From contig CAVNZM010000010.1 of NCBI GenBank assembly GCA_963693365.1, forward strand, positions 4,588,001 to 4,652,000: a stretch of 64,000 nucleotides of DNA, read 5' to 3'. Positions 50,028 through 61,545 of this stretch are shown here, one piece after another. Under the pieces are notes generated by a model, which saw nothing but the letters and a program-made list of their open reading frames with translations, was not told where the DNA came from and searched no databases. The stretch comes from Amoebidium appalachense. Its lineage: Eukaryota; Ichthyosporea. The translations under genes were made by a program, and so were the position numbers. Within the stretch, counting starts at the first letter, position 1. Every line of letters begins with the position of its first letter.

Positions 50028-51284
50028 ATGTTCAAGTCATTCATTGTAGGCACTGCCCTGTGCAGTTTTGCCAACGGTTTAGCAGTCAGAAGAGACTTTG
50101 AAATAATGCAACCGGCAGCCCCCGTCGAGGCCCCAGCCCCGGCCGTCGCAGAACCCGCTACTCCCGCCACAACAGAATCAGCATCGCAAACCCCTCAGGT
50201 CGAAGCACCAGTGGTACCAGCAGCGACGGAAGAGGTAGCAGTCGATACACTAGACGTGCCAACACCTGAGAGAGATTTTTCTCTTGCCGCTGAAAATAAC
50301 CAAGCCCCTGCCCCTGCCCCTGCCCCCGCCCCCGCTGTCGCTGCTGATCAAGTAACGACTAGTATTGTTGGTGGGTATGTGACTAGCGCAAAGAAATGGA
50401 TGGCGTCCCTTGGTTATTACAACCGCTACAGCCAGTACAAGCACTATTGCGGTGTTTCATTCATCAACGACAGGTGGGCTGTTACGGCCGCACACTGCAT
50501 CAACACATACTACATTAAGGGTGATAAGATTCGCGCCAGCGGCTCAGACCTTAACAACGCAAACTCCTTCTTCGAATATTCAATCATCGATTTCGCGGTG
50601 CACCCACAGTACGGTGCGCTGAGCAAGAACGACATTGCCCTGCTCAAGGTCGACAGGTCACACCCAGGTCCCTACATCAAGCTGCCCAACATCAACCAAA
50701 CGCCGCCCAGCGGTACACTTCTCACTGTCGCTGGCTGGGGTTACACCTCAGAGAACAGCCAGGCTGTCTCCCGGTACCTCCGCGCCGTTCAGGTCCCCGT
50801 CGTCACACAACAGAAGTGCATGGCTTCCTACCCCAACAACAAAATCAGCGACACGCAAATCTGCGCCGGGTATGAAGCAGGCGGTAAGGATTCCTGCCAG
50901 GGCGACAGTGGCGGACCCCTCTACATGGGCACTGACAACGACGCTACTATTGTCGGTGTTGTGAGCTATGGTCTTGGTTGCGCCCAGGCGAAATACTACG
51001 GTGTGTACACCCGCGTCTCCGAGTACCTCGAATGGATTAAACAGAAGGTGGCTACCTCTACCGTTCCCACGTCGAGGGACGTTCGCACGGATGGACGGTG
51101 TAATGGTTTTTGGTATGCTCCGTCCGGAAAAGTTGCGGTTTGTCCGGCCGGGAAGTGCTGTGGTTCGAATAATCTGTGCCAGCCTTGCACGGGTACCCAG
51201 TCCGGTACACAATCAGGAATGGGTAGCTTTGACACGGTCGGAAGCACCAACATGGGTTCCTTCGGATTCATGAGAATTTTTTAA
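50028..51284 (+). CDS. Secreted trypsin-like serine protease (S1A) with a hevein-like C-terminal segment
   Basis: Intronless, 418 residues. Signal peptide about 1-17, then an Ala/Pro-rich propeptide (21-110) with (PA)n at 93-103. The mature chain starts IVGG at 113. Catalytic triad H156 (TAAHC), D202 (NDIALL), S294 (GDSGGP); S1-site D288 predicts cleavage after Arg/Lys. Disulfide cysteines C141-C157, C264-C279, C290-C318 are in place. The C-terminal RCNGFW...CPAGKCCGSNNLCQPC (358-387) resembles a short hevein-type chitin-binding motif, followed by a Gly/Ser/Met tail. The residue before IVGG is Ser112, not Arg/Lys, so the zymogen is not activated by simple tryptic cleavage. TATA/CCAAT promoter directly upstream. 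Likely secreted, digestive or wall-acting; substrate unknown. Confidence 0.95.
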   Translation: MFKSFIVGTALCSFANGLAVRRDFEIMQPAAPVEAPAPAVAEPATPATTESASQTPQVEAPVVPAATEEVAVDTLDVPTPERDFSLAAENNQAPAPAPAPAPAVAADQVTTSIVGGYVTSAKKWMASLGYYNRYSQYKHYCGVSFINDRWAVTAAHCINTYYIKGDKIRASGSDLNNANSFFEYSIIDFAVHPQYGALSKNDIALLKVDRSHPGPYIKLPNINQTPPSGTLLTVAGWGYTSENSQAVSRYLRAVQVPVVTQQKCMASYPNNKISDTQICAGYEAGGKDSCQGDSGGPLYMGTDNDATIVGVVSYGLGCAQAKYYGVYTRVSEYLEWIKQKVATSTVPTSRDVRTDGRCNGFWYAPSGKVAVCPAGKCCGSNNLCQPCTGTQSGTQSGMGSFDTVGSTNMGSFGFMRIF

Positions 51285-52162
51285 ATGACTAATTTAAATT
51301 TTAAACCTAATGAGTGATTACGATTCTCCTTAGCCCCTTATTAAGCACGTGCGCGTTGATTGATTACCTTTTCTATGGTATGACGCCCGAATTTGTGCGA
51401 AGGAAATCGAAAATTCTAGCTGATACTAATGTCTATGGTATATGTTGAAGGTAGACGAAGAAATTTGAAGGCTTGGGGATTGGGGGGTTTATGCAAACAA
51501 CGGGCATCGTAGGACTTTTAAAACACGAATGTCTAGTGGCCGAAGGGGGGTCCTTCCACGGGTGCGTAGTAGGAAGGTTTATTAGGCAAACTGTCCGTTT
51601 ACGTGACCGTTTGCAGTTACTTTTCCTGATTATTCTTGTTTGAATGTCGAAAAATTCCGAATATTTAGTAATTCCCGCCAGTTTTGATGACATTAGGCTA
51701 CCCGAGAAGCGCATATGTCAGAATACATGCGACTTCCCCGTGAAGACCATGAGAATAAATATTCAAAAATCGTATCCCCCCACCCATCGTGGTGGTTTAT
51801 CAACCCGTTTGAACCCTCTCCGTTCATGCCAACCTCAAGGTAACCTCCAACCCCCCGTCCCACACACACACACACACACACACTCGCGCGCGTGCGTACC
51901 CATGCACACTCACCCCTGCATGAGGTCTGTCATTGTTGCATACTGCGCGCGATGCTCGTGTTGAATGCCTAAATGGCCCAATGAAAATAACACATCCGAG
52001 TGTGCCGTACTCATACAAAAACAATGCTGCATTTACACATACGCGCGCGCGCACACACACACTGACACACAGATGCTCACACGCAAACACATAATGACAT
52101 GCACGGCCACACATACACGTGCATATGTTCACGTGCACAAATTCACACACACGTGCATGCAC

Positions 52163-52201
<39 letters not shown>

Positions 52202-52417
52202 ACACATGCGCGGGGACACACAGATGCTCGCGTGCACACACATCGACATGCACGGACACACATACGAGTGCACATGTTCACGTGCACACACACGCACAAC
52301 GCGCGCGCACACACACACACGCACACACGCATACGCACACACACACACTATTAACTATACAACACACGACCACACAGGCACACATTCATTGCATATACAC
52401 ACACAGTGTACACGTTT
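51285..52417. other. 3' flank of the protease gene and CA-rich sequence
   Basis: 51285-51855 is unique, with AATAAA near 51754 as a possible poly(A) signal. 51860-52400 is CA/CG-rich with ACGTGCA interruptions; blocks around CACAGATGCTCAC/CACAGATGCTCGC and ACATGCACGG repeat at about 52070-52110 and 52220-52256. No gene. Confidence 0.6.
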
Positions 52418-52615
52418 GTTAACGGTGCACAAAAATGTATGTGTGTTAACTAACGGTGCACAAAAATGTATGCGTGTTAACTAACGGTGCACAAAAATGT
52501 ATGCGTGTTAACTAACGGTGCACAAAAAATGTATGCGTACTAACGGTGCACAAAAATGTATGCGTGTTAACGGTGCACAAAAATGTATGCGTGTTAACGG
52601 TGCACAAAAATGTGT
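52418..52615. repeat. Minisatellite (TAACGGTGCACAAAAATGTATGC-type), seven copies
   Basis: The AACGGTGCACAAAAATGTATG core starts at 52421, 52452, 52483, 52514, 52542, 52569 and 52596. Spacing drops from 31 to 28 to 27 bp through loss of the ACTA part of GTTAACTAACGG. Isolated core copies occur at about 52722 and 53042. One frame reads NGAQKCMRV repeatedly but has no gene context. Confidence 0.93.
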
Positions 52616-52619
52616 ACGC

Positions 52620-53082
52620 ACACGCACACACACGCACACATTAACAATAGTAAAAAAATGCGCAACCACACACGTACACATTCGATACACATGTACACAC
52701 ACATGCACACACGTTTGCCAACGGTGCACAAATATGCCTACGCACACGCGCATTTTTGTTTTTATTTTATCCCGTTTTGTTCCCGGAGGTACCCCTAAAG
52801 GCCGTCAGGGGGAACTACCGTCTTCCACCCAGCACCGACAGTACTCTAGCTAGGGTGCTACGATGTTAGTAGCTAAACTAACACACCTATAACAATCCTA
52901 ACTATATGTACACACTTTGCCCAGAGTATCAACCCCAGCCACGCCGATACGCACGCACACACACACACAAAGAACACATACACTTATACTAATACACAAC
53001 CACACTCGTACACACATGTGTATCGAATGTGTACGTTTGCCAACGGTGCACAAAACGGCGCACAAACATGCATTCGCGTGCG

Positions 53083-53123
<41 letters not shown>

Positions 53124-54072
53124 ATACACACATACACGTTTATGTGCAAGCACATAAGTGCACCGTTTTCTTCTTCTCGTTCATCCTCCCGCCTACACAG
53201 ACGCACACACACACACACACACACACAATACCCAACATCCACACGTAGCAGTAGGTGAACCGTGCACATGAAAATAACCTGCCCTCTACACCAACCCATT
53301 ATCTGTCCTTCCCCAGCCCCTCCCCCCGCCATCCCTTCCCTTCCCCCCCGTCCGCCCCCCCCCCCCCCCCCCCCCCTCTCCCCCAGGCCCTCCTAGCTCC
53401 CGTTTCCATCTTCACCCTAAAAGGTCTCAGTCACAGACAAACAATCTTTTGCTCAATGCTCAAGGAAGAATCCCTAAATATTACACACACACACACATAC
53501 ACATACAGTGCATTTGCGCACGAAAGCATGCTCTCGTGCATCCATACCCCTCCCCCCCCTTCTTGCTGACTCCAACTCTCATTTTTTTTTTCCCACTTCA
53601 ATACTCACTCACAGAAACTCTCATTTTTTTTTTCCCACTTCAATACTCACTCACAGACACACTCACTCACTCACACTCACGTCAGTACTCACTCTTTCGC
53701 TTATCCAAGTCTGCACACACACATGTTTACACAAAACACACATCTGTACACACACACGTACTCCCTCACCCCTCCCCCTTTCCGTCCATCACCCGTCCCC
53801 TAACACACACACACATACACGCTCAAAAACAACGCCTTCCCCCCCCTCCCCACAAACAGACACACATACACACGTAACACCATCCCCTACCCCCTGCACG
53901 TACAAATGAACACGTACCTACACCACCACCCCATACAACCCCATCTCCGGATCGATCGAAAAGTCTCAGAAAAAGACTCCTCCTTGCTATACCAGCATGT
54001 ACTCACACACACACACACACACACAACATTTCGTTCATCTTTCTCTCATTTCATAAAATCTCACGCCTCCCC

Positions 54073-54110
<38 letters not shown>

Positions 54111-54800
54111 CCTCCTCCCCTTTCCCTCCACACACATTCGTGTACGCACACAAACACAAACACGGCCACACACATAACACCACCAACTCACCATCATGTT
54201 CACCCACACATCACGTACCACACAAGTATCGAATCTCTCTATCTCACTCACCCAGTCCCTCATCCCTCTCTTGATATAACCCTATTATTGAGATAATAAT
54301 ATAACCCTATTATTGAGATAATGCATGCCCTGTTTCTCCTTTCCAAATTTCAAGTGCTCGCATGCCACCCCCCCCCCCCCCCCCCCCCCCCACCCAAAAA
54401 AAAAAAAAAAAAAAAAAAAAGAACACGAGCACGCACACACACACACACACACACACAGACACACACACACACACACGTCCCCTCCTCTACTTGTCCCATC
54501 TCCGTCCCAGGTTCGTTCCCTTGTTTTGTCTTATGATTGCTATGGCTATGTTTGTGGTGTTTCATATCACGATTGGACAAGTACCGAATTCAACCCATAA
54601 TGCATCAGTCACCTGTCTCCCTCCGAACTCTGGGATGTTTATGTCAGATAATCAGCATGCGCACACGCGAACGCACACAACACGCGTGTGCTCGTGCATG
54701 CAAACATGAAAACGAGACATATATTTTTAGACACACTCCTCTTTAGAGCCCCCTTCCTCCCCTCTCCCCCCATCAGGCCTAGCACACTAACACAAGGTGC

Positions 54801-54848
<48 letters not shown>

Positions 54849-55190
54849 TATCTACACACACACGTACTACTGTCAACAAAACATCCTCATCTAGAGTGAC
54901 ACATCCTCACCATCTCATTCTTTTGCTCCCTCTCTCTTTCCCCCTTCCCCCCTCCCCCCCCCCCCCCCCCCCCCCCCCCGCCCCGTCCGCCCCTTCCCTC
55001 CTCCCCCCTCCCCCCGGGGCGCTCTCGTCCATGTGTGGTTTGCACTCTGCATTATATTGCCCGCTATTGATGTGTACGTAGTACCCCATAACACAGTCTA
55101 AATTCCCGCCCCTTCTCTCTTCCCCCTCCCCAAAAAAACGGACAGATGTAGACGCACCCGTCCACCCACCTACCCACCCACCACGCTTTC
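52620..55190. other. Gene-free stretch of CA-rich, C-rich and small duplications
   Basis: A 42-bp tandem duplication at 53576-53659 (CTCTCATTTTTTTTTTCCC...), a 26-bp duplication of ATATAACCCTATTATTGAGA at 54274-54322, C-run/A-run junction 54367-54420, CA tracts at 53086-53120, 54436-54475 and 54805-54846, C runs 54079-54107 and 54953-54979. No coding exon recognised. Confidence 0.7.
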
Positions 55191-55197
55191 TCCTCGC

Positions 55198-55255
55198 CAC
55201 TGACAGTGTTGCGCAGGCACACACAAACGTACTACCACACACGTGCGCACGCGCG

Positions 55256-55294
<39 letters not shown>

Positions 55295-56018
55295 CACCTG
55301 CAAAATACCCACATACACATATACACGCACACACATAAACTTAACACACACACACACACTCACAATACTGCAGATCACACGGCCCCACCTATTAATCCTC
55401 TCTCTCCCTCTTATCTCTTTCTACTGCTCTGTCTCTCTATCTCTCTACCTTCATCTCTCACTCTCATTCACACTCTCTCTTTTTCTTGCCCCACCCCTCT
55501 TCCTCCCACGCACACATACACATGCCCCCCCCCCCCCCCCCCCCCCCACCCCCCCCCGCGGGGGCATTTAGTACACGAACACACACACAGACACAACCAC
55601 TCATCCGCCTACTGCCTGTTCTCTCCGGCTCTCATAGTGTTGCACACACACACAGACACATACATACACCCACACACACACTCTCTCTCACACGCACACA
55701 ATTTGTCACCACACACACGTTCACGACTCTGTCACCTACGCAGGCACCCCTAAAGCGCCAGAGCCACACACTGCTTCCGCTCCCTCTTCTCCCCCCCAAC
55801 ACATGCACTCACGTACACACAGACAGAGCCTGACACCCACCCACTCAACTAGCCCCTTTCCCCAGCACTCACAGCATCGTTTACACGTATACAAACACGT
55901 GGCACAAACACACGTGGCACACACACACACTTCTCATTTCCATCCACACTAGGGGTACCGGGGTCCCTCTGTCCCTGAGCTGCTGAGACTCTCATTCATT
56001 CCTAAATCTCTCTCTCTA

Positions 56019-56050
<32 letters not shown>

Positions 56051-56136
56051 AAAAAAAAAAAAACATACATCGACACACACACAAACAGACACACACCGCC
56101 ACCACCCCCTCTCCCTGGTGCTCATAGTGTTGCGCA

Positions 56137-56200
<64 letters not shown>

Positions 56201-56460
56201 TTATTCCAACCACACAGCCACACCTAGATTGATTGGGTCTCTACCTATCTCTCCATTGTCTGTCTCTCTCCCTCCTTCTTCGGTCTGCTCCTCCCCCCCC
56301 CCCCCCCCCCTCCCCAACACACACCCACACACACACAGCTATCCACCCGCCCACCTAGCACCTCTCTTCTCAGCACTCAGTGTTGTTCATACACTAAAGC
56401 CCACACACGCACACATAACCTTTAGCTACACAGCCATACTTTGAGTGCCGGGGTCTCTTC
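55198..56460. repeat. Decayed higher-order tandem array with CTCATAGTGTTGC junction motif
   Basis: A motif of type (GGC/AGCA/GTG)CTCATAGTGTTGC followed by CA repeats recurs at about 55203, 55632, 55867 (AGCACTCACAGCATCG), 56120 and 56374, the last intervals being 235-255 bp. Each unit runs CA tract, then CACACCTA..GGGTCTCT-type sequence, CT-rich sequence, C run, CA tract. Copies are strongly diverged. Confidence 0.5.
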
Positions 56461-56794
56461 CTTTTCTTTCGAATATTTCTGCCTATCTCTCTTCTTTGCC
56501 CTTCACTCACTCTCTCTCTCTCCTACATTATCTCTCCTCTTCTCCGCCCCTCGCCCGCCCTCATCTTTCACTTCTCGCTCCCCCTTCCCCCCCCCCCCCC
56601 CCCCCCCCCCCTCCAACCTCCCCTAACACATACACGGACACACATCAGACAGACACACGCACATACTCATTCATTCACTCAACTCACACTCATAGTCACA
56701 CTCACTCACACACACAAACACAAAAACGTACCAACACCGCACACACCACCGTATTACTGCCAACAACTACACATCTGTACTTAAGTTGCTGTGC

Positions 56795-56814
56795 TCTCTA
56801 TCTCTTGCTCTCTC

Positions 56815-56909
<95 letters not shown>

Positions 56910-56938
56910 GTCTTTGTCTGTCTGTTTGTCTGTTTGTC
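56795..56938. repeat. (CT)n microsatellite
   Basis: CT tract of about 55 units at 56800-56908, then TCTGTCTGTTTGTCTG and C runs to 56986. Confidence 0.96.
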
Positions 56939-56989
56939 TCTCCCCCCCCCCTCCCCCCCCCCCCCCCCCCCCCCTCCCCCTCCCCCTGC

Positions 56990-58475
56990 CCCCCGAACAC
57001 ACACACACACACACACGTAGAGGCCACAGTCATGGCTTTGCCAATAGGGGCCTGCCTGGGGTTGTAATATTAGGCAGTGCCAATTCGAAGACGGTAGCCT
57101 CTGTGAGGTGAAACGGAATAAAACGTAAAAATAACATTCCCCCCCCCCCCCCCCCCCCCTCCCCTAAACCCCCCTCCCCCCACGGGCCACACACACACAC
57201 ACACAGTTGATACAGGAAAACACACACAATCACGTATTTCCTGCAGCAACCGTCTCGCTCTCCTGACAACCTTTCACTTGTCTCTGACCCAAGGCATCTC
57301 CACACATTGTAAGGGGGCGCGAGGGGTCGCTTGGGGGGGGGGGGGGGGGGGGGGGGGGGCAGAGCCATACTGCTGTTATTTATCTCTTAGCCCACCCTCC
57401 CCATATCGCGGCTTACACCGTCGAGAGAAAATGTTCCCAACTTTTTCACACACACGAAGCACGTGCACACGTACAAGGGAGGGGAGGGGGCTCCATCCAT
57501 GAGCATACGTATACAACGGGGGAGAAAAGTGGATGGAGGGAGGAGGGGGGGGGGGGGGGGGGGGGTAATGCGCTTATTACTCGGCAAGCAGCAAAACCTC
57601 AAACTCACATCCTGCCAATTGAAAAGTTATTATAAAACAATAAAAAAAAGTAGGAATATGGTGTAATGGATGCAAGTTGTTATTTTAAATTTTTTTTTCC
57701 CTCGCAAGGCACGAAGTTGTCCCCCCCCCCCCCCCCCCCCCCCCCTCTCCCTTTGACGATGGGCTCTGCTTATTATGTAAACACACATATTGCCACCCTC
57801 CCAACCTAATACTTGTTTGTTTAGCACCTGCTTTTTTTTTCGTGTAGTGATCTGGTTTGTGTTGTTTCGGTTATGTTGTCCGTAGTTATCTGATTATGTG
57901 TCCCCGGTTTTTGAGTCCAGCGCTGTGACCGTGTAATAGTTAACATCAACAGAAGGGTGTAATAGGTCACATCAACAAAAGGGTGTATTTCATGCGTATC
58001 AAGTTGTACATATTCATGCATATTCGGCACATGTTGTGTTTCCGGATTTGCGGGAGGGAGCGGCCAAGAATGTGCAATGATCCCCTACTCTTTGTGTGGT
58101 TTGCACCCTGCATTGTCTTATCCATTGTAGATTGTACTTCACAGCACATTAAACTCCCCCCTTCCCCCCCACCTCCCGCCCCAGCCCCCCCCGCTTCAAC
58201 ACAAACAAACATGCACACGCCTGCACAAGCTTCGCACACCTGCTTATGATCGATCAAACTTTTGATATTCCGAGCTTATTCACACCGTGAAGTGTTTTCT
58301 AAGCTTTTCAGCAAGAAAACTTTCAATTTATCTCGTCGCATTGGGTGCACAAATCATTTGAAAAGGCATGGCTGCCGTCAGGGGTGAAGTTCACTGCTGG
58401 GTAGAGATGTGTTTAGAAATTTCGCAGACACCAGAGCGCACATAATTGTAGAGATAGGTTGAATATGTTGGATAC

Positions 58476-58512
<37 letters not shown>

Positions 58513-59833
58513 GGGTTTGGGAGGTTGGTTTAAACTCCAGCACCATCAACCCTGAGCCCTACCCTGCTACCTCTGTAATATTTTTACCATCCCCCCCCCC
58601 CCCCCCCCCCCTCCTCCCCCCCCCCCTCCCCCCCCCCCCCCCCGGGGCTCTCTTAGCCTCCGAGTCCCCCCTTCCCCTTCTCCACCAAAAACCGACCTAC
58701 ATGCACGCACGTGCACACACAGTTGCACTCCCCCCTGCCTCCCCCTTCCCCCCCCCCCCCCCCCCCCAACCCAGCTCCAACACATCCCACACAATTCCCG
58801 TTTAAACCCCCTCACTGAAAGGATCCCGTTACGTATAAATGGCCAGTATTTGAACTATTTTTACCTTGCACTTTTCGTCCCCGGGGACGAGAAGAGGGGA
58901 AGGGGCGCGGGGTGGGAAAGGGGGGGAGGATGGAGGGGGTTGGGGAATGGGGGGTGGGGGGGTGACACATACTCGGGCGCCAGCATGCACACGTGTGTGC
59001 ACATGTGCATTGGCTCATAAAGGAGGGTGTGTGTGTTGCGGGGGGAGGGAAAAGGGGGGGGGGGGGGGGGGAGGGGGAGGGGGGGCCACACGGACGCACA
59101 TGCACATGCACACGTGTGTGATGTACGTACGTGCGCATGAGCTTATCGAGATTGACTGAGGTGTTGATGATGTGTAAAGTAAAGAATAGGTTCCCTTTTA
59201 CAGTCCCCGAGTCCGTATGCTACGGTATGATCTATGTACTGTATGCTGGAATCTAGCCTATGATGATCGTTGGAACATTATTAGCAGGGAAATGGAGGCT
59301 GGAATTTAAGTTACATTAAATGGACAGTAAAAGAAGTAATCAGAGAGTTTCACAGACATTTAATGCCTGGTCAATCGGGATACTGATTTAGCGTAATCAA
59401 CTGTAATATGTGTGATACCCAAAGAGGGTGTTCGATGTTTGGTTTCGAGTCGGGTATAGTGTAACCCCCCCCCCCCCCCCCCCCCTCCCTCCCCCCCCCC
59501 CCAACCCACCCCACCCAATCCACCCACCCGCTAACCCAACAAAAAAAAAACAAAAAAAAAAGCGGTCCTTCTCCCGTGGGTGCATCTTCACGGAGTTCCC
59601 AAGCTTGAGTATAATATACACATAGTATCCCCTACTTTTAACTCGAACATATCTTCCTTCCCCCCATACCTCACCGGCTTGCTGTTAAACGAAACTAAAG
59701 TAAACAGCGCACGTCAAGTTAAAACGCAAATGCCGATACATAAAAAGGATGAAGGGAAAGGGGTTGGTGGGGGTAGGGTGGCAGTGGGTGGAGAGAGAGG
59801 GTGTGTGTGTGTGGTTTCCTTTTTTTTTTTTTT

Positions 59834-59864
<31 letters not shown>

Positions 59865-60280
59865 GAGGGGAGGGGGGGAAGGCTAGGGAAGCTTTTCGGA
59901 AAGGGTTTAGGCTGGAGGATTTTCCTGTGATGGTTCACGCGTAATGAGTGGGCGGAAGAAGCATTTTTGGTTGGTGTTGGCGAATACATATCTGAATTAT
60001 TCATACAGTGCAGCAAAACCTGCGCAGTAGAACGGGAAGCATCTTTCCCTTATTTTTTATATCACCGCGCGATCGAACGTGAAGGACTGTTTGAAGAGAA
60101 AAATTGAGTGCACAAGCCAAAGTTCGGGAGGTGGATCCGGAGGAGGTGTAGGAGGAAGAGGGAGAGGGGGAAAAGGAAATTTTATAGGACTCGGAAGACG
60201 AAGGCGAACAGGCCAGCGTGAAAAAAGAAGTGGGGGGGGAGGGGGGGTGTGCGGGGGTGCGGGCGGTTGGATGGGGGGAG
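56990..60280. other. Gene-free stretch
   Basis: C runs 57140-57159, 57720-57745, 58590-58650, 58749-58767 and 59465-59485; G runs 57333-57359, 57545-57565 and 59055-59072; A run of about 32 at 58479-58511; T-run/G-run junction 59820-59865. Unique sequence 57780-58480 and 59140-59460. Weak tail copies of the C-tailed family at 57752 and 58080. No gene recognised on either strand. Confidence 0.65.
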
Positions 60281-60281
60281 G

Positions 60282-60387
60282 GAGGGAGAGAGAGAGAAAA
60301 AGAGAGAGAGAGAGAGAGAGAGAAAGGAAGAAACAGGGGGGGGGGGGGGGGGGGTAGAGAGGGAGAGTGTGTGTGCGGGAGTAGAGA

Positions 60388-60433
<46 letters not shown>

Positions 60434-60513
60434 AGAGAGAGAGAGGGGAGAGAGAGAGAGGGAGAGAGAGAGAGGGAGGGGGGGGGAGAGGGAGAGGGAG
60501 AGGGGGGGGGGGG

Positions 60514-60555
<42 letters not shown>

Positions 60556-60905
60556 AAGAGAAGGAGGGAGGGAGGGAGAGAGAGATAGACAGAGAGAAGG
60601 AGAGGGAAAGAGAGAGAAAGAGAAGAAGGGAGGGAGAGAGGGGGGGGGGGAGAGAGAGAGGGAGGGAGGGAGAGAGGGAGAGAGAGAGAGGGAGGGGGAG
60701 AGAGAGAGAGAGGAGGCGGGGGACAGAGAGAGAGAGAGAGAGAGAAGAGGAAGGGAGCGAGAGGGAGGGAGAGAGAAAGAGAGGCAGAGAAGGTAGGGGG
60801 GAGGGGGAGAGAGAGGGGAGGGGGAGAGGAGAGAGAGAGAGAGAGAGAGAAGAGAGAGAGACCCGGAGTAGATGTTGGTGGGGGGGGGGGGGGGGGGGGG
60901 GGAGA
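60282..60905. repeat. Long GA/GGA-rich tract
   Basis: About 600 bp of GA, GGGA and G runs, ending in a G run at 60880-60902; (GT)n/(GC)n follows at 61030-61076. It generates long Ser/Leu-rich reverse open frames, up to 358 codons, which are not genes. Confidence 0.95.
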
Positions 60906-61025
60906 GAGCAGGTGAAGGTGAAGTAAGAGGGATGGAAGTAGAGGCTTCTATAGATGTATATGTGTAAATTCCGTGTGTGTCTGTGTGGACATGCGACGTG
61001 TGTGTGCGCGGGTTTGTACCTACGT

Positions 61026-61070
<45 letters not shown>

Positions 61071-61545
61071 CGCGCACTCACGAGTCTTCGTCTGTGTTTG
61101 TCGCACGTGTGTGCGTGGGTGCATGCATGCATGACACGAGACCGGGGAGCAAAACAATGCAACAGAAGGTTAATTGCAGCAACTATCATCTTTGGACATC
61201 ATCCACTTTAAAAATGGACATTGTTTATTTTGAAAACCGAGGTTGTCCTTACTCACTTTAGGGTGTTCACAAAGCTCACTCCCTCGTTTGAGAGCATCTG
61301 TTAAACCATAGCCGCTCCTAAGGGCAATTTTCGCGCGTTAAAAGTCAGAAAATATAATTCTATCGGAACAAGTTAAAACAGTCAGAAACACTCTACTATC
61401 ATAAGTATTCCAAGACATTCACGTTACGCACACAGCAATGCATTGCCACATTTAATAAACTGAAAACACCATTCGGCAGCCATACATATGCACACAGATA
61501 CTGAAATGGTCGTTACGAAAAAACGGATTCAAAATACGGCAAAAA

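Noticed and set aside
52418-52615. CRISPR-like spacing of short repeats
   Set aside because: Copies are contiguous minisatellite units without unique spacers, in a eukaryotic genome.
60001-61077. Long minus-strand open frame (358 codons) and similar Ser/Leu, Cys/Val, His/Thr, Gly or Pro frames throughout
   Set aside because: They are translations of GA, CT, GT, CA, G or C repeats with no domain, start context or conservation.
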